A DNA stretch of 64,000 nucleotides from Symbiodinium kawagutii (GCA_009767595.1 VSDK01011271.1:363661-427660); one strand, 5' to 3'. Positions 1 to 10,898 are shown, numbered from the stretch's first letter. Made by a program: numbers and translations. Notes: a model not told the origin generated them from the letters alone.

Positions 1-112
1 ATTATCAACAAAACCCATAGAATGGTCCACTATTTTTCAACCATTATCAACCAGCCAATACAGCAGACTTCAAACGAATCCATGTGATACTGCAAGTCTG
101 CTGACACTCAGC

Positions 113-646
113 TCAACTCTGCTTCCTTTGGCAGAACCCCTGAGCCGTAAATTCTGAGCGCACTGAGACCTGGAAACCGCCAACACACGGCTTTTCATCG
201 GAGCCTCTTGGCACTTGTGTCAGAATTATCCTCTTCAGTGGCAGGTCAAAACACGAAATGTTAGCTACTTTGCCATAATTGTTGGTTTCCTCTAAATCCA
301 CACTCTGTGTGGCTAAAGGCGTGTGCGGAGGTTTGAAATCCAAACACAAAATTTGTAGAACAATGTGGCATTGATAGGTAAAAACCATGGATGCAACACA
401 GATTGTGGATTCTGTGAGTTTGTGTCGAGCCCCTTCCATGCTCTCATGAACACACAACAGTGGTCGTAGTCGCGGTGCGGCTTTCCGCAGATCAATCTTG
501 TTCAATCCCCAACACTGCTGCTGAATTACCTCGTTGGGCCAAGGGTAGTTGCATTGTATATCTCCGCATGTGATGGGGTTTACATTTACATCCGTGCACA
601 GTAAGTACCCCCATATGCAAAATAGATCACCGCTTACAGGATGCAT
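113..646 (-). CDS. Hypothetical 177-codon open frame, possibly one exon
   Basis: This minus-strand frame is open for 177 codons and begins with an ATG directly after an AG (acceptor-like, ...AATTAG before ATG). The translation has a mixed, protein-like composition, Cys-rich in its first half, with no signal peptide or membrane segment that I can see. The closing stop is TGA. Another 21 open codons follow in the same frame before a TGA-TAA pair, so the true 3' end is uncertain. I recognise no family. It could be an exon of a gene extending off the left edge, or chance, although 177 codons is long for this base composition. Confidence 0.4.
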   Translation of the reverse strand: MHPVSGDLFCIWGYLLCTDVNVNPITCGDIQCNYPWPNEVIQQQCWGLNKIDLRKAAPRLRPLLCVHESMEGARHKLTESTICVASMVFTYQCHIVLQILCLDFKPPHTPLATQSVDLEETNNYGKVANISCFDLPLKRIILTQVPRGSDEKPCVGGFQVSVRSEFTAQGFCQRKQS

Positions 647-779
647 CTAATTGTTTTACATCTACCATCACCTCCTAATGGGGCACGTTTGATTGTTTCA
701 TCTATCATCATATCAAGTCCTTTGATTACATCTATCACCAAATCATCATCCTTCTCACTTACGTCACATCGATCTATCA

Positions 780-975
780 ATCTATCTATCTACTTAGCTA
801 AATATCTATCTACCTATCTATCTACCTAGCCATCTATCTATGAATCTGTCTGTCCGTCTATCTATCTACTTATCTATCTGTCTGTCTGTCTATCTATCTA
901 TCCACCAATCTATCTACCCAGCCATCTATCTATCAACCTATCTATTTATTCATCTATTCATCTATCGATATCAAT
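780..975. repeat. TATC/ATCT tetranucleotide microsatellite
   Basis: An imperfect (ATCT)n tract with TACC, TGTC and CAAT interruptions. Open frames across it are low-complexity artefacts (Ser/Ile/Tyr/Leu). Confidence 0.9.
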
Positions 976-2130
976 CTACATCTCCTATGACCATCTTGGC
1001 CGCCCAGAACCTCCCTTCGCCTCGCAGCTGATGGTACTGGCCTGACTGTCGCTACGTCGTCAGCGGTTGGTGCCGAGTAGGTACCGTTGCTATAGCATAA
1101 TCAGCATCACAGCAGGTACGGCGTGGGTACGGCATAGCCACAGTAATTACATATACAACTACTAGTAGTTGAACTACAAGTTGTTATTTTCAAGACTTGC
1201 ACCAACAATGCCTTATGCCGTACCTACTCGTAATGCTTAATACTATTAATAGGCTATTATTGACCACTCATCAACATCGTTCACCATGATTGCCATGATT
1301 TGCAATTGTAATTAATGTACTAGTTACAGCACTATTGTGAATGCAGAGTCTGTGTAGCGATGCCTGGTGACAAATGGTCACTGTCATGATTAATGTACAG
1401 CAATTGTAGTGCCACATCTGCCACATACTGGTAGCGCACCACTGCACCAAGCACTACATGATTCACTACCAATCAGTCATTACCAAAACATATGGCCGGG
1501 GCCAACTGCAAATTCTTGGAACTTACTTCCCCCAGAAAAATCAATCCTCTGGAGGATGAATCATTCAATCATGATCAACCAGATTTTCTCGAGATGTTCA
1601 TCCTGTAGCCCGCCCGGCGTGTGACTGCTCTGCTGGCATGCAGGCGTGTTTCTTTCACCGACTCATAGAGATATCCCCCACTATCATCTATGATTAACCA
1701 TTATACCCTATTATTGCTTGATCATATCCTCTATTATTAGCTAACCACTATTGACCAACCGACTCATAGAGATCTTGTTCTTGGTAATTATCAGTGATTA
1801 TTCCCTATTAATCAATTATTTAATTAATCCCTATTAATCCCTATGATTTATCCCCTATGAATAACCATGATTAACCAACTGAGATCGCAACCTACTACGG
1901 GTGCAGCGGCTGGGCCACTCACAGGATCGATAGCTCTGAGCTCTCCCGCTGAAGAACTGCTTGCTGTCCGGGAGGCAGCGGGTGCCTCCTGGACCCACGG
2001 ACACTCCTGGTAACCACCAACCAAGATAAGGTTCCTGAACAAATCCACTGGTGGGAGGGTTTCTTGCATATGATACTGCTATATATATTTATATATATAT
2101 ATATACGTTGCTATCTTTCATGAACACCTT
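976..2130. other. AT-rich non-coding stretch
   Basis: No convincing exon. It holds repeats of the form CCCTATTAATC and, at 2080-2105, a TA microsatellite. A GC-rich patch at 1880-2050 is open on the minus strand and could be a short exon, but no donor/acceptor pair convinced me. Confidence 0.4.
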
Positions 2131-2147
2131 CTTCTGAACTTTCACTT

Positions 2148-2330
2148 TCACTCGCCATCAACACCAGTGCAGCAGAAAAAGCAAAGCATTCGGCCAGCAC
2201 AATAGGCTATCAAGGGAAAAGAGATTGTGACTTTGGCATCCAAGTAAACTATCATTTGGTTACACCAAAACATATAGGGCGCCTTAATGGGGGGGCCCTG
2301 GATTTTTCGGATATTGGCAGCGCGGATGAT
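2148..2330 (-). CDS. Possible exon downstream of a family E element
   Basis: The minus frame opens right after an acceptor-like ...AAAAAATCTAG. It runs through residues such as NIIRAANIRKI and a hydrophobic part with several Cys. The upstream intron end (2331-2375) carries the G-run plus GGGCGGCCCAAAAAATC motif also seen in the apparent 50-bp intron at 35730-35779. The frame is not a known family. Low confidence, because the evidence rests on the shared intron-end motif. Confidence 0.35.
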   Translation of the reverse strand: MIRAANIRKIQGPPIKAPYMFWCNQMIVYLDAKVTISFPLIAYCAGRMLCFFCCTGVDGE

Positions 2331-2380
2331 ATTGCCTAGATTTTTTGGGCCGCCCCGCCCCCCCCCCCCGCTCCCCATAT
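2331..2380 (-). repeat. Family E element (G-run mini-intron end)
   Basis: On the minus strand this is a G-run, then GGGCGGCCCAAAAAATC, then TAG. The same order of motifs occurs at 35730-35779, where it ends in CACAG and lies between two coding stretches. Confidence 0.45.
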
Positions 2381-2504
2381 ACTTTACCTTTGGGGGATCT
2401 CCATGGCAACCCCTTCAAAGAATGAATCCTTACAAATCATCACCACAAATTCCACTAATCACCACGTGTCATCTTTATTCATTTTTGGCAACACAAATTC
2501 AGCA

Positions 2505-2590
2505 ATGGAAGTTGGAAAACAGAGCAATGGAAGTTGGAAAACAAATCAATGGAAGTCGCAAAATAGAGCAATGGAAGTTGGAAAATTAAT
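2505..2590 (+). repeat. Short tandem repeat, AGCAATGGAAGTTGGAAAAC unit
   Basis: Three to four imperfect copies of a 20-21 bp unit in direct orientation. No function is apparent. Confidence 0.8.
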
Positions 2591-3194
2591 CCATTTTCAT
2601 TCCAGCTCTTAAGCTTTGTTAATTTCCACCCCCCGTTGCCACGACTCGATTGAAAATTGATCCACTAATTAATCCAAAAAAAATAATCCAGGATAATCCA
2701 GGAGGTGAGCCTACCCCCTTGATTAATTAATTAAGGCACGGTATATACCAAACCTGGAAGCACATGATGGCATCGCCCCTTGGCCTTCTGCTGTGCCTTC
2801 AGCTCTGCCACCGTGGTTGGCCCCTGGCGCAGCTGACCCAAGGGCATCTCATGTCACCAGGAACCCTGGTGGTTTCCTCCCAGCGCTTGATGGGCGAACC
2901 GGCAAACCTACGCTGGGAACCCCCCCAGCATTGGTGCTGCAACCATGGGTTCCCCAGGTGGGCTTTCCCATCAACCCACTGACAACCACTAGCAGTCAAG
3001 ATTGACCACTGTTCATCAGTATTCATCGTTGTGCATCATTGACCATGCTTCTCACCACTTTTTCGTACTGTGAACTGTGACCATCGCTGAATCATCACTC
3101 AACAACATCTACTAATCATTGCATCATGGTTCTCAGCTTGACTACAGTTTCCATCATTAAGTCATCACTAACCACCCCTAGCCGCAGCCCATGA

Positions 3195-3327
3195 CTACCA
3201 CAGTTTAGCCTTGTCCACAGCATCTTCCCGCGCTGCCGCCGACAAGGACCGCGCAGGTGATGCATTTCGTGAATTAATGTGACGCACCGGTGCCTTCAAA
3301 GCCTCAGTCCAATGCGACCACACACAG
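3195..3327 (-). CDS. 3'-terminal exon of an unidentified minus-strand gene
   Basis: The exon starts exactly at the edge of a family B element (acceptor ...GACCAATAG) with one split-codon base, then 43 codons and a TAG stop. The translation is basic and Ala/Ser-rich, with residues such as SHWTEALKAPVRH and AAAREDAVDKAKLW at the C-terminus. Third positions are GC-rich, unlike the AT-rich flanks. The likely upstream exon is 3807-4072: its donor phase (2) matches the split codon here. I do not recognise the family. Confidence 0.6.
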
Positions 3328-3436
3328 CTATTGGTCAATATTAACCAACAATAATGAGGGATAATAACCAACCATCCTGTAGGGAAAACAATGGTTAATG
3401 ATAGGGAACTAGGGGCACGGGGCTTTGACCGACAGC
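3328..3436 (-). mobile_element. Family B inverted-repeat element in an intron
   Basis: Ends are GCTGTCGGTCAAAG and, inverted, ...TATTGACCAATAG in the gene sense. The right end supplies the AG acceptor of exon 3195-3327. A possible GC donor lies at the other end. The internal sequence matches the other B copies (GGGAAAACAATGGTTAATGA). Confidence 0.65.
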
Positions 3437-3806
3437 CAAATGGTTTTCCTGTGTTGAATGACCAATTAAGACAGGGTTCACAAATGAACAATAAACCGTT
3501 GGGTTATTATAGCAATATAACAGTTGGGGTCAATTAGTTACTAATAACAGTAAACCGTGGGGTTTATTAGGAATGATGATCGTCAACCATACCATCATTG
3601 AGGTTATTAGCAAGCAATAATCATCCTTAACCCTCAACCATACCATCATATTCATCGTTGGGTTTAAGAACCGAACCGACCATCAACCAATAGTGACTAC
3701 AATTATGATAACTATGTGAAAGTGATGCATTAAAGCACTAATCTAAGTTAAGACATATCATATACTTTTATATACTTTTTCATTTTTGAAGCATTGTTTC
3801 ACCAAC

Positions 3807-4072
3807 CAAGTGACAGTGCCGCTGGCCATGCGCTGTGGAAAGCTCCGCCGCACCCGATCGGGCGGCTCTCTGGTCGCTTGCAGGGTGGCATCGGTGGAGC
3901 GTCTCCGAACGAGGTTCGGTCGGGGCGGCATCTCCGGGGGCGGTTCAGATGGCTCCCGAAATCCAAAGGGCGAAGCAGACTGCAGACGCGACACCGGGCG
4001 ATCCGAATGCCGGGGACTGAACTGACCCTCCGTGCGCTCGTACCAAACGGCATCAGCACGGCCCATTCGATC
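3807..4072 (-). CDS. Exon, Arg/Pro/Ser-rich disordered segment
   Basis: Acceptor ...TTGTCCAG, 88 codons, then donor GTTGGTGAAA in phase 2. The translation begins DRMGRADAVWYERTE and continues into a Pro/Arg/Ser-rich stretch (PSEPPPEMPPRP, RRRSTDATLQATREPP) typical of a disordered, possibly phosphorylated tail. Third-position GC is high. The phase fits the terminal exon at 3195-3327, so the two probably form the C-terminus of one protein. No catalytic domain is visible. Confidence 0.6.
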
Positions 4073-4892
4073 CTGGACAATGGTGATGAAAGGCCACATT
4101 GACATTCCTGAAGTTGAAAATGTTTGGGGTATAAAAGGATTTTCATACTTCATCATATTTCTAATACCTCTGAAATCAGTTGGAAAGGAGTTGGGGCAAC
4201 AAGTTAAGCTTCCCTTCAACGAGCTGCGCACTTCTTATAGATGGGTGCAAAATAGGGTACCTCCAGTTGTCACCCAGTTCATCAACCATTTATAGTAATA
4301 AACCAACCCCACGGCTTGAGAACCCCCCTAAGATATGAATGATCTCGTCTAAAAGGTAAAGTCATTGTGTCCCCCCGTTGCCTTGGTATAGGAAGCACCT
4401 TTGGCTTCCACTTCCTGCCGCCGTCGGGTCAGAACTGTTTCCAACTCAGCCATGGCGCTAAAGCTCTGGATGTAAAGACGGACACACAAACCAGCATGGA
4501 ACGTCCATGAACCATCAACGAATCATCAGTTGCGAATCAATTCAGTTAATCATCAACGAAGCATCAAGCAATCATCAATTAGTACCTGCAAATGAACTAC
4601 AACTCACATTTCAGCTTGGTTTCATCGGCATGCATCCAGTTGCGTGTGCTATGGGGAGGCTCCATTCTAGGACCAATCCAGAGACTGCCTAGCTTTCCAA
4701 AGTCTTTGGATTGGCCCATACAACAGGGCGGATGTATACAATTCGACTACGTTGCTTGATGTTGCTTGCGGGTCGACTTTGCTTCCACGAGCCAACAGCC
4801 TGAAATTCCTATGGCCTTGTGCAGTGCGCTTTCTGAACTCGCAGGATTCTTATTAATCACAGCTTGCAGTGGACCGAAATGGCAGCACAAAG

Positions 4893-5135
4893 TCAACGGG
4901 TAACAAGTATAAGCAACCAAAACACACAGCTTTCATCACGTACGAAAACATTTCCTTCTTGGGGAACCAAGCCTGTGCAGGGTTCTGCAAATTGCATAGA
5001 GGCTCTGCATGACATCCCCTTGCGACCGGATGGTATGAGAAGAGTGTGGAAGAGTAAATCAGGCTCAGCTGCAGGCTGCATGCCGACAAGCCTGTACTTT
5101 TTACCACCGAGAAGTCCTTTGCAATGGCCTTTGTC
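4893..5135 (-). CDS. Possible exon, unknown protein
   Basis: An open minus frame of about 80 codons after a TGA, reading KGLLGGKKYRLVGMQPAAEP near its start. An acceptor-like ...ACCTGCAG lies immediately before the TGA. It ends at TGA. The composition looks coding, but the opposite strand is also open for 122 codons here, so the strand is uncertain. Confidence 0.33.
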   Translation of the reverse strand, partial: DKGHCKGLLGGKKYRLVGMQPAAEPDLLFHTLLIPSGRKGMSCRASMQFAEPCTGLVPQEGNVFVRDESCVFWLLILVTR

Positions 5136-5514
5136 TCACTGCAGGTCTGAATTCAGCAAAGCGTCACAAATGATTCCATTGCAGTCATCTTCAAAGCAAT
5201 ATGCACACCTTTTTTTGATGCACGCCTTTTAGCCTCTGTGTTGCGACGTCTTTGATGAAACACAAGCAAACAACAACTCAGCTAGAAAACAAACCCTTGG
5301 CATATACTCAGGGCCGATTTTAGCAGAATCTTGGAAATCATCGTCTGCAAGGAAAAGCTGAACTGGGACGCGAAGCTCATATATGTACATACCTGCTTCT
5401 GCCTATCGGACAAGTCAGCAAGCATCCGCTTTCAAACAATCATGTTTGACTACATTCCTATATACATATCCCTTGCTTGAAGTGAACAAATGAGGAGACT
5501 GGCTCATCTTTGCT

Positions 5515-5688
5515 TCAGATGCTGAAGGGGCGCATGTCCGAGACATTGTCAAAGCGATACATTGCGCATGCTCCATCCACGCAATGAATGGCGAGCATAG
5601 AATTGAAACTGCGGTTGGAACCTGAGCCCACTTTTTGAGCATCAGGGCTGCCCAAATTTTCGACGGACAGCACTCACCCTACAAGGCC
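5515..5688 (-). CDS. Exon of an unidentified minus-strand gene, with an early in-frame TGA
   Basis: A strong acceptor (...TTCTTTGACAG) is followed by GGC CTT GTA GGG TGA, then 52 codons with GC-rich third positions (for example AIHCVDGACAMYRFDNVSDM) and a second TGA. The frame continues beyond that TGA for 18 coding-looking codons to a TAG. Either the acceptor really used lies just after the first TGA and the second is the true stop, or TGA is read through. Probably the 3' part of the gene whose other exons are at 5890-6084, 6494-6587 and 8597-8744. Confidence 0.5.
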
Positions 5689-5889
5689 CTGTCAAAGAAT
5701 GAACATCACCAGTTCCAAAAGGAAATGCAAAACAACCTTTTCATATATGGTCTTGGTACTGTATGTCTTGGTAATTTCAGAGTTGGCTTATGACTCCTAT
5801 CACAAGTCAAACATGTTTGTTGGATACGCAATGTGATGGCTGGTACTGTAAACATTCAATCTTTCTCTATAATTACGCAGTATCTTGGT

Positions 5890-6084
5890 ACATCTGGCTG
5901 ACAGGTGCACCCAGAAGTTCAAAAAATTGCTCAAAGCTTTGGCCCGTTGGACCCCCAGCAATCTGCACATGCTTCCCTCAAGCACAGTCCACCCGCTGTG
6001 TTTACGCAGGTCAGACCATACCCGAGTGCCAGAGCGTGCCATGTGAGGCTGGGTGTTCATCTGGAACAACTTGGTATAGCTCAA
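5890..6084 (-). CDS. Probable exon, boundaries uncertain
   Basis: On the minus strand the frame has clearly GC-biased third positions and reads, for example, SGTRVWSDLRKHSGW and VQRAKALSNFLNFWVHL. Two plus-strand frames are also open but have weaker codon bias. Boundaries could not be fixed from splice signals. Confidence 0.4.
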
Positions 6085-6493
6085 GTTTCACCCATTCAGT
6101 CTGGGTACCCCAAACACTCAAACGATTTCCTATAGACAAATCAAGCAGTTGCAGCAACTTGATGCATATAACTTGTGACTAATTGTGGAAATGAGGTTTC
6201 AGGAAGCCCAGCTGGGTTTTGCAGCAAGCGATGCAGCTATGACCATGGCTCAAAAACTCATGGCGTGGTTCCTGAAAGTTTCAACTTCATGAGAAACTCC
6301 AATGTTGCACCCAACTCAAGTATGGCATATGATTATGCACACGCACACATATACACACGCAGATATTGCGAATTGCCAATATCTTATACACAAATTGAAG
6401 TATACTTTGAACTTTAGTTTCGGGAGCCAATGGACGGTCATGTCAGTTCACGTTCCCCGCAATCACCAGGAGCTCCTTTGGTTCATCACTCAC

Positions 6494-6587
6494 TGTGCCA
6501 TGGCCAAAGCGCGGAGAGGAAGCCGGCCGATGACTGGCCCATCCAAGCGAACCTGGACACGGTGTGTCACAGCACAGGCTCGAATCC
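6494..6587 (-). CDS. Short internal exon, 94 bp
   Basis: Clean splice signals on both sides: acceptor ...CATTTTTAG and donor GTGAGTGATG. In the open frame it reads IRACAVTHRVQVRLDG and then GRLPLRALAMA, with GC-rich third positions. Phase in 2, phase out 2. It belongs to the minus-strand block that continues to 5515. Too short to assign to a family. Confidence 0.65.
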
Positions 6588-6678
6588 CTAAAAATGATCA
6601 ATGCCTATCATGGTCGATTGCGGTCTGTAAATGAGGCTTTGAATGATTGCCACAATTATGGATCGTTTATTGCTTATT

Positions 6679-6680
6679 TT

Positions 6681-6717
<37 letters not shown>

Positions 6718-6775
6718 GTATGTATATATATATATAAATATGTATGTATATATATATATATATACATACATATAT
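6679..6775. repeat. CA/TA dinucleotide microsatellite
   Basis: (CA)n passing into (TA)n with TATG interruptions. Confidence 0.95.
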
Positions 6776-7094
6776 TTTTACATAACTACTACAGAAAGAC
6801 ATCTGTGCGACTTTCAAAACTCTGGTTCGAAATCAATGCCATGAACAAATTTGGGAAGGTCCCATCGCTTACCACAGTTTTGGCACATTTCCATGTTCTG
6901 ATTTTCTGGGGGGTACGGCCTGCGTGTAAACAAGTAGTATTTGGGAATTCAGTACAAGGGATTCAGCAGGGGTATCGCTATATGGGAAGGTCCCATCGCT
7001 TACCTCATGTTTTTACGATTTCGTAAAACCCATGGCGACAGAATAATACTTTTAGACTGCCGGAGTTTTGACGGTTGCTCATATATTCATTGTA

Positions 7095-7345
7095 ATTGTA
7101 TATCTATCGATCTATCTGTCTACCTATCTACCTATCTAGTATCTATCTATCTATCTATCCATCCATCTATCTATCTAATTCTATCGAATTTTATCTAATT
7201 CTATCTGACTCTATCTAATTCTATCTATTTCTACCCAACTCTATCTAATTCTATCAAATTTTATCTAATTCTATCTATCCAATTCTATCTATCTATCCAT
7301 CTAGTTTTCTTTCTATTCTATCTATCTAGTTACTATCTACTACAT
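7095..7345. repeat. ATCT tetranucleotide and CTAATTCTAT repeat
   Basis: An (ATCT)n core followed by a degenerate 10-12 bp unit, CTATCTAATT. Confidence 0.9.
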
Positions 7346-8590
7346 ATTGATACTCATCAATACCAACAAATCTCCGACACTTCTCGACTTCTAGCGGCCA
7401 GGCACTGGCTTTGGCCTCATGTTTATTGACAGACCGAAAGCTACCAAGAGCAACAAATAGAGCTCGATGCGGAGGCTCCAAAGAAAATGACCCGAATACT
7501 GTACCTACAAGCTGGTGATTTTATGGGTAATTGTTGGTAGATATGCAATACATGGATGTGTGTGGGGAATGACAACCAAGTCACCCCAAAGTCCACTGCA
7601 GGATTGATATGATTTCAAAACGATTGAATTGTCCACTGCAGTGTAACTTTGGTTGGATGCCAGTCATGAGCGTACACTTTCGCTCATGTAAATTCCTCGC
7701 CACATCCGGATTTGTGTCATCCCAAACTGGTACAGTACTCCAAAACTATGGCAGCCATACTCATCTGGCCACCCAACACAACATGAATCACCACAGTCTG
7801 GGGAAGTGTTGCCTGGTAGATGCAAATGCAGGTCTGAGTCATGACCAAACAAACCTAGGCCACATGCTCATGGTCACATGAACTGAGAGCCCCCACCCAC
7901 CAGTGCTCATAGGGGAGATCCATCCTGGAAAATCCGGAGCCGTGGCTCAGCAAGGATTCCTTCTACCTATCGTAGGGAGGCTCTTCCAACAATGGCGTCA
8001 TGGAGACAACAATTGGTTTCCTTAATCTCTAGTGCAAATGTAAATGTATTCCATCATATATTAATATTTTAATTAAGGACAGGAAGCCAAATTAATCATA
8101 GATTCACTGGTCAGTCATAGATAGATCATGGTCAAGTTGTTCAATGACAGCATCCCAGGTGAACTGCGTTGAGACTCGGCGTCTCAGACAACCCTGGAGC
8201 AGCTCTAAAATCTTCCAAGCAATGATTGCTGGGTGGTGATCAAGAATGAACAACGATCAATGCGGTTCTACAACATAGCCAGCTTCTTGATCATGTGTTG
8301 GTTTGGTATCCAATTCCGTATGGGGTGATCAACGAGGTTCTACAAAGCTTTTTGTTCAACAGCCATACAGAATCGGATCTAAACATCTTTACCATGCTTT
8401 ACCTAAATCGACAGGACTTTCTTTGCCTTCTCAAACAATTCTCGGGATGCCTCGTCTGAACGTCAGCAACTTATGCGCTGCAAGTCACATTTTTTGTTGT
8501 TATTTTGGAATATAAGTAGCGGCACCAGCGCGGGCCTGTCTTACTTGGGTACTGCTTTGCTTATTTCCTGTTCTGGTGCAGAAAGCAAGG
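7346..8590. other. No confirmed gene; one ambiguous open patch
   Basis: At 7609-7881 both strands are open for 60-90 codons with similar codon statistics. No paired splice signals were found, so I do not call an exon. The remainder is AT-rich with short direct repeats. Confidence 0.3.
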
Positions 8591-8596
8591 GCTCAC

Positions 8597-8744
8597 CAGG
8601 GGCATTCATGCCAAAGGTTTCGCACGCACGGAACTAGCGGCGGAGCTACGCCTTTATTGTCCGGAAACTGATCGTTTGTGAACGATTGCACAGCTTCGTT
8701 ATAAAATACCAGCGCAAGACTAGTGCTTGGGGAAAGGAAATTGA
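8597..8744 (-). CDS. Internal exon, 148 bp
   Basis: Acceptor ...CACATACGCAG and donor GTGAGCCC bound an open frame reading SLALVFYNEAVQSFTND and then APPLVPCVRNLWHEC. Split-codon bases are two at the start and two at the end. Codon bias is weaker than in the most GC-rich exons here. The splice signals and frame agreement make it a fair call; the family is unknown. Confidence 0.55.
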
Positions 8745-9169
8745 CTGCGTATGTGAAACTGCATATATACCTGACTCGATCGTGTAACGAAATAGCAACG
8801 TACGTGATTCTAATAGGAAAATTATTTACAAGCACCTCATAATCAAATTAAATGAAATATACCTTAAACTGCTACAGGATCGAGTTCAATATCTGGACGT
8901 CAGCGATCGGTCCTCCGCAAGTGTCGGTATCCGACCTTCAAAGTGCTGACCGGTGCTGGGACAGGCTGCATGATCTTTCCTGTCGGGCCTTTAACAACAA
9001 AATGACAAGCAAAAAATTACAGGACTTACCTCACGGTTTACTGGAGTTTTAACCTCCATTGCAATTCCTTTACTTTATCCTTTAATGCAAAGCAAATTTC
9101 CTCATGTCGTCAATTGCTTTGCGATGGAGTTTACCATACCAGGGGAACATTCTCACTCAGTGAATACTT

Positions 9170-9310
9170 TTAGACATGGGAAGCTGGAAAATGGCAAGCA
9201 AATTGATAGCCATAGACACTTGATGGCTTGTAGATCTCAAGATTTACTTTTGGGTAGGCATATGGTAAACCAAGATCTAGTAGTCCCAAAAACACTGGTA
9301 ACTGAGTATG
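9170..9310. other. Ambiguous open region on both strands
   Basis: The plus strand reads 76 codons ending in TAA. The minus strand reads a similar length. Neither has a clear donor/acceptor pair, so coding status is undecided. Confidence 0.25.
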
Positions 9311-9499
9311 TGTAACCATGCTTATAATGGTTATTAGCTCCCTTATAGTGGTATATAACATATCTTCAATCACCATAGCTGGTGGCTGCATCCACCACCC
9401 AGGGCTCGCACCAGCTGCGGGCAAGCCAAGGTATAACCCTCCTTTCCAAGCGGTCCCAAGGAGGTCTCAAATCTCAGGGGGGGATTTAGTTCCTACCAG

Positions 9500-9780
9500 T
9501 TAATGGTTGATAATGGTCATTACCAATAGTAACAATGGTTGATAATGGTTGATAATGGCAATAATGGTTGATTTAGTTCCTTCAGTAGTACTAGTTCATT
9601 ATGGTTCATAACCAGTAGTAATGATCATAACCAGCAGTTAACTATAACGAGTAGTAATAGTTATTACTATCGTTAATGGTCATGAGCCAGTAGTAATCAT
9701 GGTTGATAATGGTCATTGCCAATTGTCATGGTTACGTGTTATCATTACTACTGGTTATGACCATTAACTATTGGGTTAAT
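9500..9780. repeat. Degenerate GGTTGATAATGG / CAGTAGTAATGATCATAAC repeat region
   Basis: Many imperfect copies of short units related to the interior of the family B and C elements. It looks like decayed element sequence rather than coding DNA. Confidence 0.6.
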
Positions 9781-9832
9781 GATAGGGGATGATGACCAAC
9801 GATAATGGGAAAACATCTACTGGTTGGTGGTT

Positions 9833-10011
9833 TAACCACCCCGATATTTAGTTGTTGATAGTTGTTCATACTGGCTATGTAAGGTGATAATGGTTGATAA
9901 TGATCATCACTGCTTGGTCGTTGAACCACCCCGTCATGAAAAATGCTAGTCAACCAACCAATTGTTGATAATTACCGGGGAAAACAAACTGTGTTTAAAA
10001 CCACCAACCAG
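9833..10011 (+). mobile_element. Family C element, double/nested copy
   Basis: Begins GTTGGTGGTTTAACC after CTG and ends AAAACCACCAACCAG. A second family C left end (TTGGTCGTTGAACCACC) lies inside at about 9922, so one copy appears inserted in, or duplicated within, another. Confidence 0.6.
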
Positions 10012-10369
10012 TAAATGATCAATTGATGGTATGAATCATTTATGGTAGGAAATATGCTGGGTATGGGTATTAATTGCAGAAAACTAAGTTTCCTATCTGA
10101 TATGGGTATATACTAGTGGTAACCCCCAAAACGGTTGGTTTATTGTCGTAAACGATCCGTTAGTATTGGATTACTACTACTACCCTAGGATCCCCCCAAA
10201 ATGCTCGGTTTACTGCCATATATGACTGGGGTACCCAAAAAAATGGTTTGCATATTACTATATAGATGATGAATGACTTGGATGGTTTGGGGGCCCAGTT
10301 TAAGAAACCACCACAAGCACGAAGCACCATGATTAACCATTGCCATTGTTGGATTCTGTTGCTGTTGTA

Positions 10370-10455
10370 GCTATCCCCTATCATTACCCTTTGTTTTCCT
10401 TGTTATCGTTGGCGATTATCCCCTATTAGTTGGTTGGTGAACTACTTGACCCAAC
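10370..10455 (-). mobile_element. Partial family B element at an exon donor
   Basis: On the minus strand it starts GTTGGGTCAAGTAGTTCACC directly after exon 10456-10649, providing a GT donor. The interior (GGGGATAATCGCCAACGATA) matches family B. The distal arm is missing or diverged. Confidence 0.55.
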
Positions 10456-10649
10456 TCGCCATTTGCACAAATGCAACGCTACAAATTTGGACTCCGGGAG
10501 GCCCCATTCCCTGGGCAGTTCCGCGTCCTGATCGTAGCCCCAAATGGTCTGGTCCAAGGATTCGATGGCAGCATCCAAGGCTTGCATCTGTTGCTCGCCT
10601 CGCGGCGCCATGGCGCCTCCGCATACGGCCGTGATCTCCTGTGATATGG
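10456..10649 (-). CDS. Internal exon bounded on both sides by family B elements
   Basis: A 194-bp exon, two split-codon bases plus 64 codons, high third-position GC. It reads ISQEITAVCGGAMAPRG, then an amphipathic acidic helix (QQMQALDAAIESLDQTIWGY) and ELPREWGLPESKF. The acceptor is the AG inside a B-element end (...TGACCCACAG), and the donor GTTGGGTC begins another B-like element. Codon statistics clearly favour minus over plus. One of the best-supported exons in the left third; protein family unknown. Confidence 0.75.
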
Positions 10650-10763
10650 CTGTGGGTCAGTTCACCCCGTAGCCCTGGTTCCCCTATCATCAACCATTGT
10701 TTTCCCTATGATTTGATTGGTTATGATAAGCCACAAACTTGATGGTTCATTTTGACCCATTGC
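10650..10763 (-). mobile_element. Family B element that appears to be an entire 114-bp GC-AG intron
   Basis: In the gene sense it runs GCAATGGGTCAAAATGAACC to ...GGTGAACTGACCCACAG. The inverted ends contain the donor GC and the acceptor AG. The left-hand exon frame (10764 upward, ending ...PATD plus one base) and the right-hand exon (two bases, then ISQEITAV) join in phase. Confidence 0.7.
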
Positions 10764-10812
10764 CATCTGTAGCAGGAATTGTGTTTGGACGCCAAAGAGA
10801 TCCAAAGGAGTG
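10764..10812 (-). CDS. Candidate small exon between a family A and a family B element
   Basis: The open stretch reads DHSFGSLWRPNTIPATD and ends with one split-codon base. This matches the phase of exon 10456-10649 if the B element at 10650-10763 is the intron. The 5' boundary near the A element is not fixed. Confidence 0.4.
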
Positions 10813-10898
10813 ATCCACAAAATGGGGGAACCCCCAGAATGGTTGGCTTATTAATGGTGATCAATATGGGATGACTTGGAGGTACCCCTATTCTGATC
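10813..10898. mobile_element. Family A element, degenerate
   Basis: Carries the A-family core (GGGGGAACCCCC, ATGGTTGGCTTATTA, GATGACTTGGAGGTACCCCT). The ends are eroded. Confidence 0.55.

Noticed and set aside
840..1031. 63-codon plus frame in the TATC repeat
   Set aside because: Low-complexity microsatellite translation.
5790..6182. Cys-rich plus-strand frame of 130 codons
   Set aside because: The minus strand of the same DNA has better third-position bias and fits neighbouring minus exons, though some doubt remains.
6643..7026. 127-codon plus frame starting in the CA/TA repeat
   Set aside because: The first third is repeat-encoded Tyr/Ile; no splice signals or codon bias in the rest.
10650..10763. 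Inverted-repeat element considered as a rho-independent terminator or attachment site
   Set aside because: There is no T run, it lies between coding exons of a eukaryotic gene, and related copies occur across the window.
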